A stretch of DNA of 64,000 nt from Sphingomonadaceae bacterium OTU29LAMAA1. GTDB taxonomy: Bacteria > Pseudomonadota > Alphaproteobacteria > Sphingomonadales > Sphingomonadaceae. Position numbers and translations under genes: made by a program. Below the pieces are notes generated by a model. The model did not search any database and had not been told where the DNA came from. It saw only the letters and a program-made list of their open reading frames with translations. Where the stretch lies: the NCBI GenBank assembly GCA_024072375.1, contig CP099617.1, positions 3,417,001 through 3,481,000 of the forward strand, written 5' to 3'. Shown here in pieces: positions 38,282 to 46,877 of this stretch (the stretch's first letter is position 1; each line of letters opens with the position of its first letter).

Positions 38282-39540
38282 ATCCAGCTCTTCAGCCACA
38301 TCCAGCCGTGGAACGATCCCGGTCCCTTCAGCGCCACGGCGCCGAGGATGGGGTAGAAGTGGATGAACAGCACGCCGGTCAGCGCCAGAAACGCTTCGTC
38401 CCAATAGCGCAACCGTGCCCGCCAGTGGTCGAACGCCGCCGCGATGGCGATGGCGAGCCAGATGCTCGACAGATAGTAATAATAGAAGAACCCGAGCGAT
38501 TTGGGGATGATCGCCCACATCGCGACGCTGCCGATCCACAGCAGCGCGATGCCGCCAGCTTTGGCGTTGCCGCTGCGGACCCACGCGGCGAAGCAGGCGA
38601 GCACCGCGATCAGCCCGCCCCACATCACCGCCGGATTGCCAATCATCAGCACCCCGCGCTGCGCGCCATCGGCAAACTCATACAGATACCATATGGGCCG
38701 CCAGTCGAACGGCCATGTCCACCACGCCGACTGATAGGTGTGCGGTGGCAGCACCTGCGTCTGCCGATGATACATGTCGATCTGGAACGGCAGCAGCGTG
38801 CGCCAGGTCAGCGGTTGGTCGGCATAGAGGAACGCCGGCCAGAAAGTCGCCAGATACGCGAGTGCCACACCGCCGCCGAGTAGCACCAGTGCGGCCAACG
38901 GATGCAGCCCCGGCCAAAGAGCAGGTCGTCGCCAGCGCGCGATCAGGTAGGTCAGGCCGGCAAAACCGACATAGGGCAGCGCCGTCCATTTGGTCCCGAC
39001 CGCCAGACCCAGCAGTACGCTGCCGAGCAGCCATCGCCACCACCCGCCCGCGCGCATAGCCCACAACAATGCGGCCAGCCCGGTGAAGACGAAGGCGGCC
39101 ATGAACCCGTCGAGCATCGCCGTGCGCGCCTGCACGAAAACGGTGAAGTTGAGCGCCGTCAGCACCGCCCCTACGCTCGCCGTCCGCACCCGCCCGAACA
39201 GCAGCCACAGGATCGCGAACACGCCCATCACCACCGCGCTCGCCGCGACCGTGGAGAGCGCCCGCCAGCCGAGCGCATTGTCGCCGAACAGCGTCATGCC
39301 CAGCGCGATCAAGGTTTTGCCGAGCAGTGGATGTTCGATGTTCACCGGCCCGGCGAGGCTGCGCAGCATGCGCGCGGCGGGTACGTAGTGCACCTCGTCG
39401 AACACCAGCACGTGCGGCGTCGTGAGCCGCCAGCAGAAGAGCAGTTGCGCGAGCAGGCCGATGCCGAACGCGGCGGGAAGGGGACGGGAGAGGAACGCGC
39501 GCACAGGCTGCTTTGTCTGCGGGATGCTGTAGATTGGCAA
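38278..39540 (-). CDS. PMT-type (GT39) membrane glycosyltransferase
   Basis: A 420-aa polytopic protein of the dolichyl-phosphate-mannose-protein mannosyltransferase superfamily. The DE-type motif in the first periplasmic loop is FDEVHYVPAAR, followed by IEHPLLGK and TAMLDGFMAA; about nine to ten hydrophobic helices follow, with a PMT_4TMC-like C-terminus (PKSLGFFYYYYLSS). Such enzymes move a sugar from a polyprenyl-phosphate to protein or lipid outside the membrane. Its stop overlaps the stop of the GT2/GtrA gene by 4 bases. Acceptor unknown. Confidence 0.85.
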   Translation of the reverse strand: MPIYSIPQTKQPVRAFLSRPLPAAFGIGLLAQLLFCWRLTTPHVLVFDEVHYVPAARMLRSLAGPVNIEHPLLGKTLIALGMTLFGDNALGWRALSTVAASAVVMGVFAILWLLFGRVRTASVGAVLTALNFTVFVQARTAMLDGFMAAFVFTGLAALLWAMRAGGWWRWLLGSVLLGLAVGTKWTALPYVGFAGLTYLIARWRRPALWPGLHPLAALVLLGGGVALAYLATFWPAFLYADQPLTWRTLLPFQIDMYHRQTQVLPPHTYQSAWWTWPFDWRPIWYLYEFADGAQRGVLMIGNPAVMWGGLIAVLACFAAWVRSGNAKAGGIALLWIGSVAMWAIIPKSLGFFYYYYLSSIWLAIAIAAAFDHWRARLRYWDEAFLALTGVLFIHFYPILGAVALKGPGSFHGWMWLKSWI

Positions 39541-39564
39541 GCCGATCGCGTCGTTTCACCATCA

Positions 39565-39594
39565 CCGTCATCCCGGTACTCGCCGGGATGACGG
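39565..39594. repeat. Perfect 12-bp inverted repeat upstream of metZ
   Basis: CCGTCATCCCGG and CCGGGATGACGG flank a 6-base loop TACTCG. It lies in the divergent gap between the PMT gene and metZ. This GTCATCCCGG...CCGGGATGAC form is a widespread alphaproteobacterial intergenic palindrome. Followed by a G-rich leader of unknown function up to the metZ start at 39692. Confidence 0.7.
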
Positions 39595-39691
39595 AGGAGG
39601 GGGTATGCATCACCTCGCTATCGCCTCATGCCCCGGAGGAGTTAGGCACCAACGCTTGCACCCCCCGCCCGCGTCCGGCAAAGCGGCGCGC

Positions 39692-40897
39692 ATGAAGCGC
39701 AAGGCAGGCCAGGACCCCTCGATCACCTCGCAATGGCGTCCCGCGACGCTGGCTGTCCGCGGCGGCACCGCCCGCAGCGAATATGGCGAGACCAGCGAGG
39801 CGTTGTTCCTCACCTCCGGCTATACCTACGACAAGGCGTCCGATGCGGCGGCGCGCTTCGCGGGCGAGCAGGAGGGAATGACCTATTCCCGCCTGCAGAA
39901 CCCGACGGTCGAGATGCTGGAAAAGCGGATCGCGCTGCTCGAAGGCGCAGAGGCGTGCCGGACGATGGCGACCGGGATGGCGGCGATGACCGCGGTGCTG
40001 CTGTGCCAGTTGCAGGCGGGCGATCACCTCGTCGGCGGGCGCGCGGCGTTCGGGTCTTGCCGCTGGCTGACCGATACGCTGCTGCCCAGGTTCGGCATCG
40101 CCACGACGATCGTCGATGCGCGCGACCCGCAGCAATTCCTCGACGCAGTGCGGCCGGAGACCAAGGTCTTCTTCTTCGAAACGCCGGCCAATCCGACGAT
40201 GGATGTCGTCGATCTGCGCGCGGTGTGCGCCATCGCGCGCGAACGCGGCATCACGACGGTGGTCGACAATGCCTTCGCGACGCCGGCTTTGCAGCGTCCG
40301 ATGGACCTTGGCGCGGACGTCACCGCCTATAGCGCGACCAAGATGATGGACGGACAGGGCCGCGTGCTCGCCGGCGCGGTGTGCGGGACCGAGGATTTCA
40401 TCACCAACACATTGCTGCCCTTCACCCGCAATACCGGCCCGACGCTGTCGCCCTTCAATGCCTGGGTGGTGCTGAAGGGGCTGGAGACGCTTGATCTGCG
40501 TATCACCCGCCAGTCGGAGAATGCGCTGAAGGTCGGTCGTTTCCTTGAAGCCCGTGTGCCGAAGATCCTGCACCCGGGCCTGCCGAGCCACCCGCAGCAC
40601 GAGCTGGCGATGAGCCAGATGGTCGCGACCGGCCCGATCTTCGCGTTCGAGGTCGCCGATCGCGCGCAGGCGCACGGCCTGCTCGACGCGCTCGCGCTGG
40701 TCGACATCAGCAACAACATCGGCGACTCGCGTTCGCTGATGACGCATCCGGCGTCGACCACCCACGCCAGTGTCGCCGAGGACAAGCGGATCGAAATGGG
40801 CATCGGCGAGGGCATGTTGCGCCTCAACGTCGGGCTCGAGGATGCGCAGGACGTAATCGACGACCTCGATCAGGCGTTGCGGCAGGTCGGCCTGTGA
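39692..40897 (+). CDS. metZ: O-succinylhomoserine sulfhydrylase
   Basis: A 401-aa PLP enzyme that makes homocysteine directly from O-succinylhomoserine and sulfide in methionine biosynthesis. PLP Lys217 lies in SATKMMDGQGR; MTYSRLQNPTVEMLEKRIALLEG, ETPANPTMDVVDL and the C-terminal LRLNVGLED are family signatures. The start at 39692 (MKRKAGQDPS) begins the family core; the frame open from 39605 passes through the non-coding leader. apaG follows after 10 bases. Confidence 0.9.
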   Translation: MKRKAGQDPSITSQWRPATLAVRGGTARSEYGETSEALFLTSGYTYDKASDAAARFAGEQEGMTYSRLQNPTVEMLEKRIALLEGAEACRTMATGMAAMTAVLLCQLQAGDHLVGGRAAFGSCRWLTDTLLPRFGIATTIVDARDPQQFLDAVRPETKVFFFETPANPTMDVVDLRAVCAIARERGITTVVDNAFATPALQRPMDLGADVTAYSATKMMDGQGRVLAGAVCGTEDFITNTLLPFTRNTGPTLSPFNAWVVLKGLETLDLRITRQSENALKVGRFLEARVPKILHPGLPSHPQHELAMSQMVATGPIFAFEVADRAQAHGLLDALALVDISNNIGDSRSLMTHPASTTHASVAEDKRIEMGIGEGMLRLNVGLEDAQDVIDDLDQALRQVGL

Positions 40898-40907
40898 GTA
40901 CCGGGGC

Positions 40908-41306
40908 ATGAAGGAGTTCTTTCCGCACGCCGAAACCACTGATGGGGTGACCGTACGGGTGGCGGTGAGCTACCTGCCCGAACAATCCGAACCGCGTCGC
41001 GGGCGCTGGTTCTGGGCCTATCATATCCGGATCGAGAACCATTCCGAGCGCACCGTCCAGCTGCTGACCCGTCACTGGGTCATCACCGATGGCCGAGGTG
41101 CGCGCCATTCGGTCGAAGGGGAGGGCGTCGTTGGCGAGCAGCCGCTGATCGCACCCGGTGCGAGTTTCGACTATGTGTCGGGCTGTCCGTTGCAGACACC
41201 GAGCGGGGCGATGCAGGGCAGCTATCGGCTGATCGATGAGGATGGCGCGGCATTCGACGCGGCGATCCCCAAATTCGCGCTGTTCGCGCCGTCGGTTGAT
41301 TCGTGA
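40908..41306 (+). CDS. apaG: ApaG-family protein (Co2+/Mg2+ efflux-associated)
   Basis: A 132-aa immunoglobulin-like beta protein of the ApaG family: TVRVAVSYLPEQS, FWAYHIRIENHSERTVQLLTR, the HWVITDGRG turn with a pyrophosphate-type loop (VEGEGVVGEQPLIAPG) and SGCPLQTPSGAMQGSY. Function is only loosely tied to metal efflux and nucleotide binding. GTGA overlap with the next gene suggests co-transcription with the LysR regulator. Confidence 0.93.
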   Translation: MKEFFPHAETTDGVTVRVAVSYLPEQSEPRRGRWFWAYHIRIENHSERTVQLLTRHWVITDGRGARHSVEGEGVVGEQPLIAPGASFDYVSGCPLQTPSGAMQGSYRLIDEDGAAFDAAIPKFALFAPSVDS

Positions 41307-42091
41307 AGCGGACGCACCTGCCGCTGAATGGGCTGCGTGTGCTCGACGCGGCGGCGCGGCACCTGAGCTTCACCCGTGCCGCGGACGAGTTGGCGGTGAC
41401 GCCGGCGGCGGTCGGGCAGCAGATCCGCGCGCTGGAGGATACGTTGGGCGTCGTCCTCTTCCGTCGCACCACGCGCGGACTGGAATTGACGCCGGAGGCT
41501 GAGGCGGGACTTGGCCCGTTGCGCGACGGCTTCCTGCAATTCGAAGAGGCCGTGCGGGCGATGCAGGCGGGCCAGTCGTCCAAGTCGCTGACCATCGCCG
41601 CGCCGCGCGACCTGACCGAGAAATGGCTGATGCCGCGGCTGGCCGAGGTTGCGCAGCGGGACGGCGAACTGCGTTTCGTACTGCTGTCCTCCGACGATGC
41701 GATCGATTTCACCGAAGCCAATCTCGATCTCGCGATCCGCTGGGGTGAGGGGCCGGGCGAGCATGAGGGTGAGGCACTCGAATCGGACGGCATGGTGACG
41801 ATCGCCGCGCCGCATGCCGGTGACGCGGTGATCGGCTGGCCCGGCTGTCCGGGGGGTGAGGGCGGCGCGCTGGTCCGGGTCGCGGATGCCGGTCTGGCGA
41901 TCGATGCGGCCGTCGCGGGGCTTGGCCGCGCAACGGTGCCCGAACTGCTCGCGGCGCATGCGATCGCTGCCGGCATCGTCGTGGTGATCGGCGATCCGCA
42001 GCCGTCGCGGTTCGGTTATTGGTTGGTCGCGCCGCTGCCGCAATGGCGGCAGGCAAAGGTACGGGCGCTGGTCGACGCGCTGACCGCGTGA
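41303..42091 (+). CDS. LysR-family regulator (GcvA-like)
   Basis: A 262-aa regulator with a GcvA-like N-terminus (LPLNGLRVLDAAARHLSFTR, AVTPAAVGQQIRALEDTLG) and a truncated-looking effector domain, about 30 residues shorter than usual LysR proteins. The start is GTG at 41303, overlapping the apaG stop; the stop overlaps the next GTG. The regulated gene is not obvious; regulators of this type often act on genes elsewhere. Confidence 0.82.
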   Translation: MKRTHLPLNGLRVLDAAARHLSFTRAADELAVTPAAVGQQIRALEDTLGVVLFRRTTRGLELTPEAEAGLGPLRDGFLQFEEAVRAMQAGQSSKSLTIAAPRDLTEKWLMPRLAEVAQRDGELRFVLLSSDDAIDFTEANLDLAIRWGEGPGEHEGEALESDGMVTIAAPHAGDAVIGWPGCPGGEGGALVRVADAGLAIDAAVAGLGRATVPELLAAHAIAAGIVVVIGDPQPSRFGYWLVAPLPQWRQAKVRALVDALTA

Positions 42092-42585
42092 GCGCACCGT
42101 TAACAACCGCGCGACTGACGCTGCGGCCGAGGGTTCCCGACGATGCAGACGCCCTGTTCGCGGCGATGGCGGACGCCGACGTCATGCGCTGGTGGTCGCG
42201 TGCGCCGTTCGCGACGGTAGACGAGCTGCAAGCATATTTCTCGGGCGTACAATGTGCCTGGACGGTGACGCGCACCGGCGACGATCGCGCGATCGGCTTC
42301 GTATCGGTGATGCGCCGACGTGAGGGGGTATGCGAGATCGGCTATCTATTCGCGCGCGAAACATGGGGCTGCGGGATCGCGTACGAGGCGGTGTCGGCGG
42401 TGATCGCGGATCTGTTCGCTGCGGGCGAGCGGCGCATATTCGCGGATACCGATCCCGACAATATTGGCTCGATCCGCTTGCTGGAGCGGCTTGGCTTCCT
42501 TTTCGAAGGCAGGCTGCGCGCCGAGTGGGAAACGCATATCGGCGTGCGCGACACGTTGATCTACGGGCTTTTAAACCCCTGCTAG
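42088..42585 (+). CDS. GNAT N-acetyltransferase (RimJ/RimL type)
   Basis: A 165-aa acetyltransferase: TARLTLRPRVPDDADALF, acetyl-CoA loop EIGYLFARETWGCGIAYEAV, and SIRLLERLGFLFEGRLR. This is the RimJ/RimL-like subfamily that acetylates N-terminal or small-molecule amines. The GTG start overlaps the LysR stop (GTGA), so apaG-lysR-gnat form one transcript. No signal peptide. Confidence 0.85.
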   Translation: MSAPLTTARLTLRPRVPDDADALFAAMADADVMRWWSRAPFATVDELQAYFSGVQCAWTVTRTGDDRAIGFVSVMRRREGVCEIGYLFARETWGCGIAYEAVSAVIADLFAAGERRIFADTDPDNIGSIRLLERLGFLFEGRLRAEWETHIGVRDTLIYGLLNPC

Positions 42586-42602
42586 GTCTTCTTTCGTTTC
42601 GA

Positions 42603-42612
42603 GGGGGGGGGG
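42603..42612. repeat. Homopolymer tract of ten G
   Basis: A run of ten G in the 76-base gap between the GNAT stop and the end of the serine hydrolase. Such tracts are prone to slippage and to sequencing error. A 6-bp inverted repeat TTCACA-TGC-TGTGAA lies at 42639-42653 just downstream. Confidence 0.8.
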
Positions 42613-42661
42613 CGTTAGTCGGCGGTGGGTGATACTTCTTCACATGCTGTGAACTCTTAGC

Positions 42662-43978
42662 TTACCTCCCCTCCGTCATCAGCGTCAGCGCGCGCGTCAC
42701 CAGCGGCAGGAATTTCGCTTCGTCCACCGCCGCATCTGGCCGATGCCAGCTGCCGCTCACCGCATACCAGCGACCGGCCTTTGTCCGGGCCAGCAGGTTC
42801 AATGCAATCACGCCCGGTTCCGACCCGCCTTTGAACCCCACATAGTCGAATCGCGCGGCCGTCACCGGATCGACGCCGTGGTTGATCGACAGGATGCCAC
42901 GCACGATCGGCCCGGCCTCCTTCAGCGCCGCCAGCAGCCGCGCCATGTCGCGAGGGCGCGCGAACCATTCGACGCTATCGTTCGCCAGCGGCCCGGCGGA
43001 GAACATCATCGGATCGAGTGCCGTCCCGGCGATCCGCGACGCCTGCGCCGCCAGAAGCGCACGACGCTGCGCTGCATCGCCTTTGCTCCAGTCCGCGACC
43101 AGCGCGGGATCGCTCTTGATGACGAACGCCTCGCGCGTGGTCAGCACCGGGCCGATTGCACCGAATGTCGCCGCCGTCGCATCGACCCGATCCCGACCCA
43201 GCAGCGTCAGCAGCGTATCCGTCGCGGTGTTGTCGCTGATCGAGATCATGAGCGTCGCCAGCGTCTGCACCGTCACCGGCGATCCCGCCGGCCAGCTCTG
43301 CAACACGCCCGACGGCAGCGACGGTGTGCCGACCGGCACCACCTGATCCCAGCGCAGCGTTCCCGCCGCGACCTGTCGCGCCGCCTCTGCCAGCACCCAT
43401 AATTTGAATGCCGATCCAAGCGGGCCGGGACCATCGCCCCGGGTTTCGAACACCGGCGCCAGGGTGGAGCCATCCAGTGCATAGACGCCGATCTGCGCCG
43501 TTCCCGGCAGCGCCGCGACCTCCGCCTGCACCCTGGCCGCACTATCGTCGCGTGGGGCGGTTCCGGTGATGAGCAATCCGGCAATCGCATGCGGCGCGGC
43601 GGGATCCAGCGTGATGCGCCCGGTCGCGGTCCCCCGGTCGTAGCCGATGACGATGGTTGCTGACCAACGGCCGATTGGCTCGAACCGTTCGATCCCGCGC
43701 GGCTCGCCCAGAGTGGTGCGAAGCTGCTGCGTCAACGGACCGAACCGCGCCTCCGGCACGGCCCGCTTGAATGAATCGGCGAACAGCGTGGCATAGCCGG
43801 GCTTGCCCGCAAGCACGGGGATCAGCGCATCGGCGCGCGATCGCACGGCCGGGTCGACGGCGATTGCTGGGGCGGCGTCGGCGGCATTCAACGGGGGCGC
43901 CGACTGCGCGGCGACAGCGACCGGAGCCAGGATCGCCATCGCCATTCCCAACGCGGCGATTAGTTTTTGAGCTTCCAT
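42662..43978 (-). CDS. Class A beta-lactamase-like serine hydrolase
   Basis: A 438-aa exported protein with a signal peptide (about 1-24; APVAVAAQ). An N-terminal Cpe-like alpha/beta domain (about 40-150) precedes a penicillin-recognising domain with Ser189-x-x-Lys192 (GSAFKLW), SDN (SISDNTATD) and KGG (FKGGSEPG) boxes. Two-domain proteins of this layout resemble LpqF/Rv3593-type enzymes rather than typical secreted beta-lactamases, so resistance is not implied. Its start overlaps the permease stop by 19 bases, on the same strand, so it follows the permease in one transcript. Confidence 0.8.
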   Translation of the reverse strand: MEAQKLIAALGMAMAILAPVAVAAQSAPPLNAADAAPAIAVDPAVRSRADALIPVLAGKPGYATLFADSFKRAVPEARFGPLTQQLRTTLGEPRGIERFEPIGRWSATIVIGYDRGTATGRITLDPAAPHAIAGLLITGTAPRDDSAARVQAEVAALPGTAQIGVYALDGSTLAPVFETRGDGPGPLGSAFKLWVLAEAARQVAAGTLRWDQVVPVGTPSLPSGVLQSWPAGSPVTVQTLATLMISISDNTATDTLLTLLGRDRVDATAATFGAIGPVLTTREAFVIKSDPALVADWSKGDAAQRRALLAAQASRIAGTALDPMMFSAGPLANDSVEWFARPRDMARLLAALKEAGPIVRGILSINHGVDPVTAARFDYVGFKGGSEPGVIALNLLARTKAGRWYAVSGSWHRPDAAVDEAKFLPLVTRALTLMTEGR

Positions 43979-44814
43979 CCTTTGCGCAGCAGCAGATAGC
44001 ATGTGACCCCCAGCACGATGTCCACCGCGAGGATCGCGATGCTCCCGACCATGATCGGCGAATCGGCGGTGCCGAGGAAGCCGTATCGAAATCCCGAAAT
44101 GATATAGAAGAACGGGTTGGCGTGGCTGAATGCACGGAAGGCGGGGGCAAGGCGGTCGACGGAGTAGAAAGTGCCGGACAACAACGACAGCGGCGCGATC
44201 ACGAAGTTAGTTACCGCGGCGGCATGGTCAAATTTCTCCGCCCAGATCGATGTCAGCACACCCAGGAACGACAGGAACGCCGCACCGAGGAACCCGAACC
44301 ACAGGATCGCGACCGGATGCACCGGCGTGACGTGGACGCCGGGGTACAGTGCCATCGCGCACCAGCAGATGAAGCCGACGATGAACGCCCGCGTCATTGC
44401 GCCGCCGACCAGCGCCGCCAGCAATTCCGCCGTCGATAAAGGCGGTTGCAGGTAATCGACGATCGTCCCCTGAATTTTGCCGACCAGCAGCGAGAAGCTG
44501 GCATTGGCGAAGGCGGGACCCATCATACCCTGGCTGATGATAAGGCCAGGGGCGATGAAATCGGCGAAGGGAACGACGATGCCACCGACATGGACCGGGC
44601 TTTTCGCGCCGGTCGCGATGGTGAAGACGATCAGAAACAGCAATGTCGTGATCGCCGGCGCCCATACGGTCTGGAGGTGGACCTTGAAGAACCGGCGCAC
44701 CTCCTTCACATAGAGGGTCTTCAGGCCGCCCCAGTTGACGTTCCGGATCACCGGCACGCCGGGGGCTGACCGGATCGCCGATTGGATTTCGCCGATTGGG
44801 GGCTGGCTGCTCAT
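43960..44814 (-). CDS. ABC-2 type transporter permease
   Basis: A 284-aa inner-membrane permease with six helices; the N-terminal VNWGGLKTLYVKEVRRFFKVHLQT cytoplasmic segment and MMGPAFANASFS resemble the YadH/NodJ-type drug or polysaccharide exporter permeases. The start at 44814 (MSSQPP) was chosen since the upstream frame runs antisense to gcrA. The ATP-binding partner is missing from the neighbourhood. Divergent from gcrA by 64 bases. Downstream serine hydrolase overlaps its end. Confidence 0.82.
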   Translation of the reverse strand: MSSQPPIGEIQSAIRSAPGVPVIRNVNWGGLKTLYVKEVRRFFKVHLQTVWAPAITTLLFLIVFTIATGAKSPVHVGGIVVPFADFIAPGLIISQGMMGPAFANASFSLLVGKIQGTIVDYLQPPLSTAELLAALVGGAMTRAFIVGFICWCAMALYPGVHVTPVHPVAILWFGFLGAAFLSFLGVLTSIWAEKFDHAAAVTNFVIAPLSLLSGTFYSVDRLAPAFRAFSHANPFFYIISGFRYGFLGTADSPIMVGSIAILAVDIVLGVTCYLLLRKGWKLKN

Positions 44815-44878
44815 GGGCTCAGCGGGTAACCGCAGCCGCAGCCGCCCGCAACCCGGCGCGAGAGTAAGGAAGACAAGA

Positions 44879-45574
44879 ATGTCGTGGACCGACGAGCGGA
44901 TCGAAACGCTCAAGACGATGTGGGAGGCGGGACAGACCGCCAGCCAGATCGCCGAGGCGCTGGGTGGCGTCAGCCGCAATGCGGTGATCGGCAAGGCGCA
45001 TCGCCTCGACCTGCAATCGCGCCCGTCGCCGGTGAAGCCGAACGAGCCGGCCGCGCCCGTGGCAGTGGCCGCCGAACCGGAACCTGCGGTCGCCGCGCCA
45101 CCACCGCCGCCGCCTGCGCCCCCGGCGCGCCCCGAACCGGCTCCCGTGCCCGAACCGGTGGCTGCCGAGGTCGAGGAAGACGACGAGGATGAGGAGGAAG
45201 AGGTCGTTGCGGCACCCGCGCCGGTGCGCGAACCGCAGCCGATCCTGCGGTCCGTCGGTCCGGGCGGTTTCGTCCGCCAGTCACCCGGCGAACAACAGCC
45301 GCCCTCCACGCCCGCCCCACCGCGCCGGCTGGTGCCCGCCAAGCCATCGGCCGAGATCGCCGGCAAGACGACCTTGCTCGATCTCAACGACCGCATCTGC
45401 AAATGGCCGCTTGGTCATCCCGGCGAGCCGGACTTCCACTTCTGCGGAGACAAGGTGAACCCTGGCTTCCCCTATTGCGTCGCGCATTGCGGCCACGCCT
45501 ATCAGGCGCAGCTGCCCCGCCGCGACCGGCGCCCCCCGCCGCCGCTGCCGTTCGGCGGCCCGCGCGTACGCTGA
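44879..45574 (+). CDS. gcrA: GcrA cell-cycle regulator
   Basis: A 231-aa alphaproteobacterial transcription factor that, with CcrM methylation at GANTC, activates S-phase genes. Residues 1-45 are the DNA-binding helix-turn-helix (MSWTDERIETLKTMWEAGQT, GVSRNAVIGKAHRL). A Pro/Glu/Asp-rich linker (about 50-140) separates the C-terminal sigma-interacting domain (RICKWPLGHPGEPDFHFCGD). AAGGA precedes the ATG. A strong rho-independent terminator follows. Confirms alphaproteobacterial origin. Confidence 0.95.
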   Translation: MSWTDERIETLKTMWEAGQTASQIAEALGGVSRNAVIGKAHRLDLQSRPSPVKPNEPAAPVAVAAEPEPAVAAPPPPPPAPPARPEPAPVPEPVAAEVEEDDEDEEEEVVAAPAPVREPQPILRSVGPGGFVRQSPGEQQPPSTPAPPRRLVPAKPSAEIAGKTTLLDLNDRICKWPLGHPGEPDFHFCGDKVNPGFPYCVAHCGHAYQAQLPRRDRRPPPPLPFGGPRVR

Positions 45575-45620
45575 GCTGCGTCGGACGTCAGGGGCGTTTC
45601 CTGTGACGGCTATTTGATGA

Positions 45621-45654
45621 GGCCGCTTCCCGCGTGGGAGGCGGCCTTTTTTTT
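45621..45654 (+). terminator. Rho-independent terminator of gcrA
   Basis: An 11-bp stem (45621-45631 with 45636-45646; one G-U pair) and a GCGT loop, followed directly by eight T. This is the cleanest intrinsic terminator in the window. Confidence 0.92.
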
Positions 45655-45728
45655 GTTGCTGTGCCGGTAAGCATATGGGCCGGGAAGGTTAGGATAGATC
45701 GACCCCATCCGCCTCCGTTCGCCACGAA

Positions 45729-45764
45729 AAAGGGGTCAGCCCCCTCATGGAAGCTGACCCCTTT
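45729..45764. terminator. Bidirectional terminator downstream of the outer-membrane barrel
   Basis: A perfect 12-bp inverted repeat (AAAGGGGTCAGC / GCTGACCCCTTT, 12-base loop). Minus-strand transcripts of the barrel gene end in a T-rich run here, since AAAAA precedes the first arm on the plus strand. No gene is present in 45655-45858. Confidence 0.75.
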
Positions 45765-45858
45765 CATCATCATACCGAGTCGCCGATCGTAACCGAAGCG
45801 ACGCCGGTTAGGCCTACACCGCCCAGTTCAGCTTCGCTGATCCGGGCGGTCCTGTGCC

Positions 45859-46698
45859 TTAGAAGCGGAACGCCGCCGTCGCGCGCAGCGAGTGCCAGCG
45901 GAACTTGTCGTCGGAACGACGGAAGTCCGTCGTCGCGCCGCCGGCCGGCAGAATAAACGGGTTGTTCGCCGCTGCCGTACCCTGCGACACGCGCACGCGG
46001 GCGTCGTCGTCCTGATACTGGTGGTAGGTGTATTCCATGCCGATCGAGAAGTTTTCGCCGAGCTTCTGCTCGACGCCGCCGCCACCGACGATACCGAACT
46101 GCTTGCGCTTGCCGAACTGTGCGAAGCTGTTCGCGGTGTTGGTCGAGGTGAAGCTGCGATCGATGTTCGCATAGCCGGGGCCGAACGTGCCGTAGAACAG
46201 CGTCGTACCGGCCGCATAGCCTGCGCGGGCGCGAATGCTCGCTTCCCACTTCACGTCGCGCGTCATCACGTAGTTTGCGGGCGTGGTCGAGAAGGCGCTG
46301 ACGCTATCGGTGATTTCGGTTTTGCCGAATTCACCCAGTGCACCGACGACGATGTTGCCACGCTGCGTATCGAAGCCGACGCGACCATAATAGGACCAGC
46401 CGTCCTTGTCGTTGCGGCAGCTGCCCGGCAGCGGCGTCGCGCCGACCGCGCGGCCGTTGCAGAAGCCCGGCGAGAACGCATTGGCGCCTGCTGCGGTCGA
46501 CACGGTGTCGCCGAAGCTGCCGTTCGAACCACGATCGAACAGGATCGACGAACCGACGTCGTTCGGCTGAACGTCGTAGCCGCCCGATGCGCCGACGTAG
46601 ATGCCGCTGAACGGCGCACGATCGGTGGTGTCCTGAGCCTGGGCGGCGGTGGCGAAAGTAGCGGCGGCGACGGCGCCGATAAGCAGGATGTTACGCAT
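45859..46698 (-). CDS. Outer-membrane beta-barrel protein
   Basis: A 279-aa exported protein. Signal peptide 1-21 (ending QAQ), then alternating amphipathic strands (SGIYVGASGGYDV, WSYYGRVGFDTQRGNIVVGALGEF, FSIGMEYTYHQYQDD) and a C-terminal aromatic strand ending in Phe (ATAAFRF), the Bam-recognition signature. Similar to Omp25/OmpA-like 8-strand barrels of alphaproteobacteria. Divergent from parE. A terminator follows. Confidence 0.85.
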   Translation of the reverse strand: MRNILLIGAVAAATFATAAQAQDTTDRAPFSGIYVGASGGYDVQPNDVGSSILFDRGSNGSFGDTVSTAAGANAFSPGFCNGRAVGATPLPGSCRNDKDGWSYYGRVGFDTQRGNIVVGALGEFGKTEITDSVSAFSTTPANYVMTRDVKWEASIRARAGYAAGTTLFYGTFGPGYANIDRSFTSTNTANSFAQFGKRKQFGIVGGGGVEQKLGENFSIGMEYTYHQYQDDDARVRVSQGTAAANNPFILPAGGATTDFRRSDDKFRWHSLRATAAFRF

Positions 46699-46877
46699 GG
46701 TCTCTCCCGAGGGGGTGTTGCAGTCGGTCGAGGAACGTCCTTGGCGGCCTTAATATGCATCTATGCTGATGATTTGCCGCAACTGTGGCTTTCAGGCATC
46801 ACCCGGGACATGGTGTAGCAACATCCGCGGTGGTCTGGCGCTGGCATCCTCGCGGATGTTCCCTTATGGTTCCATCG

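Noticed and set aside
39595..39691. A SAM-II riboswitch upstream of metZ.
   Set aside because: A GCTTGCA string is present, but the conserved pseudoknot segments do not follow in order.
43960..45402. A 480-codon permease from 45402.
   Set aside because: The first 196 codons run antisense through gcrA and are low-complexity; the permease begins at 44814.
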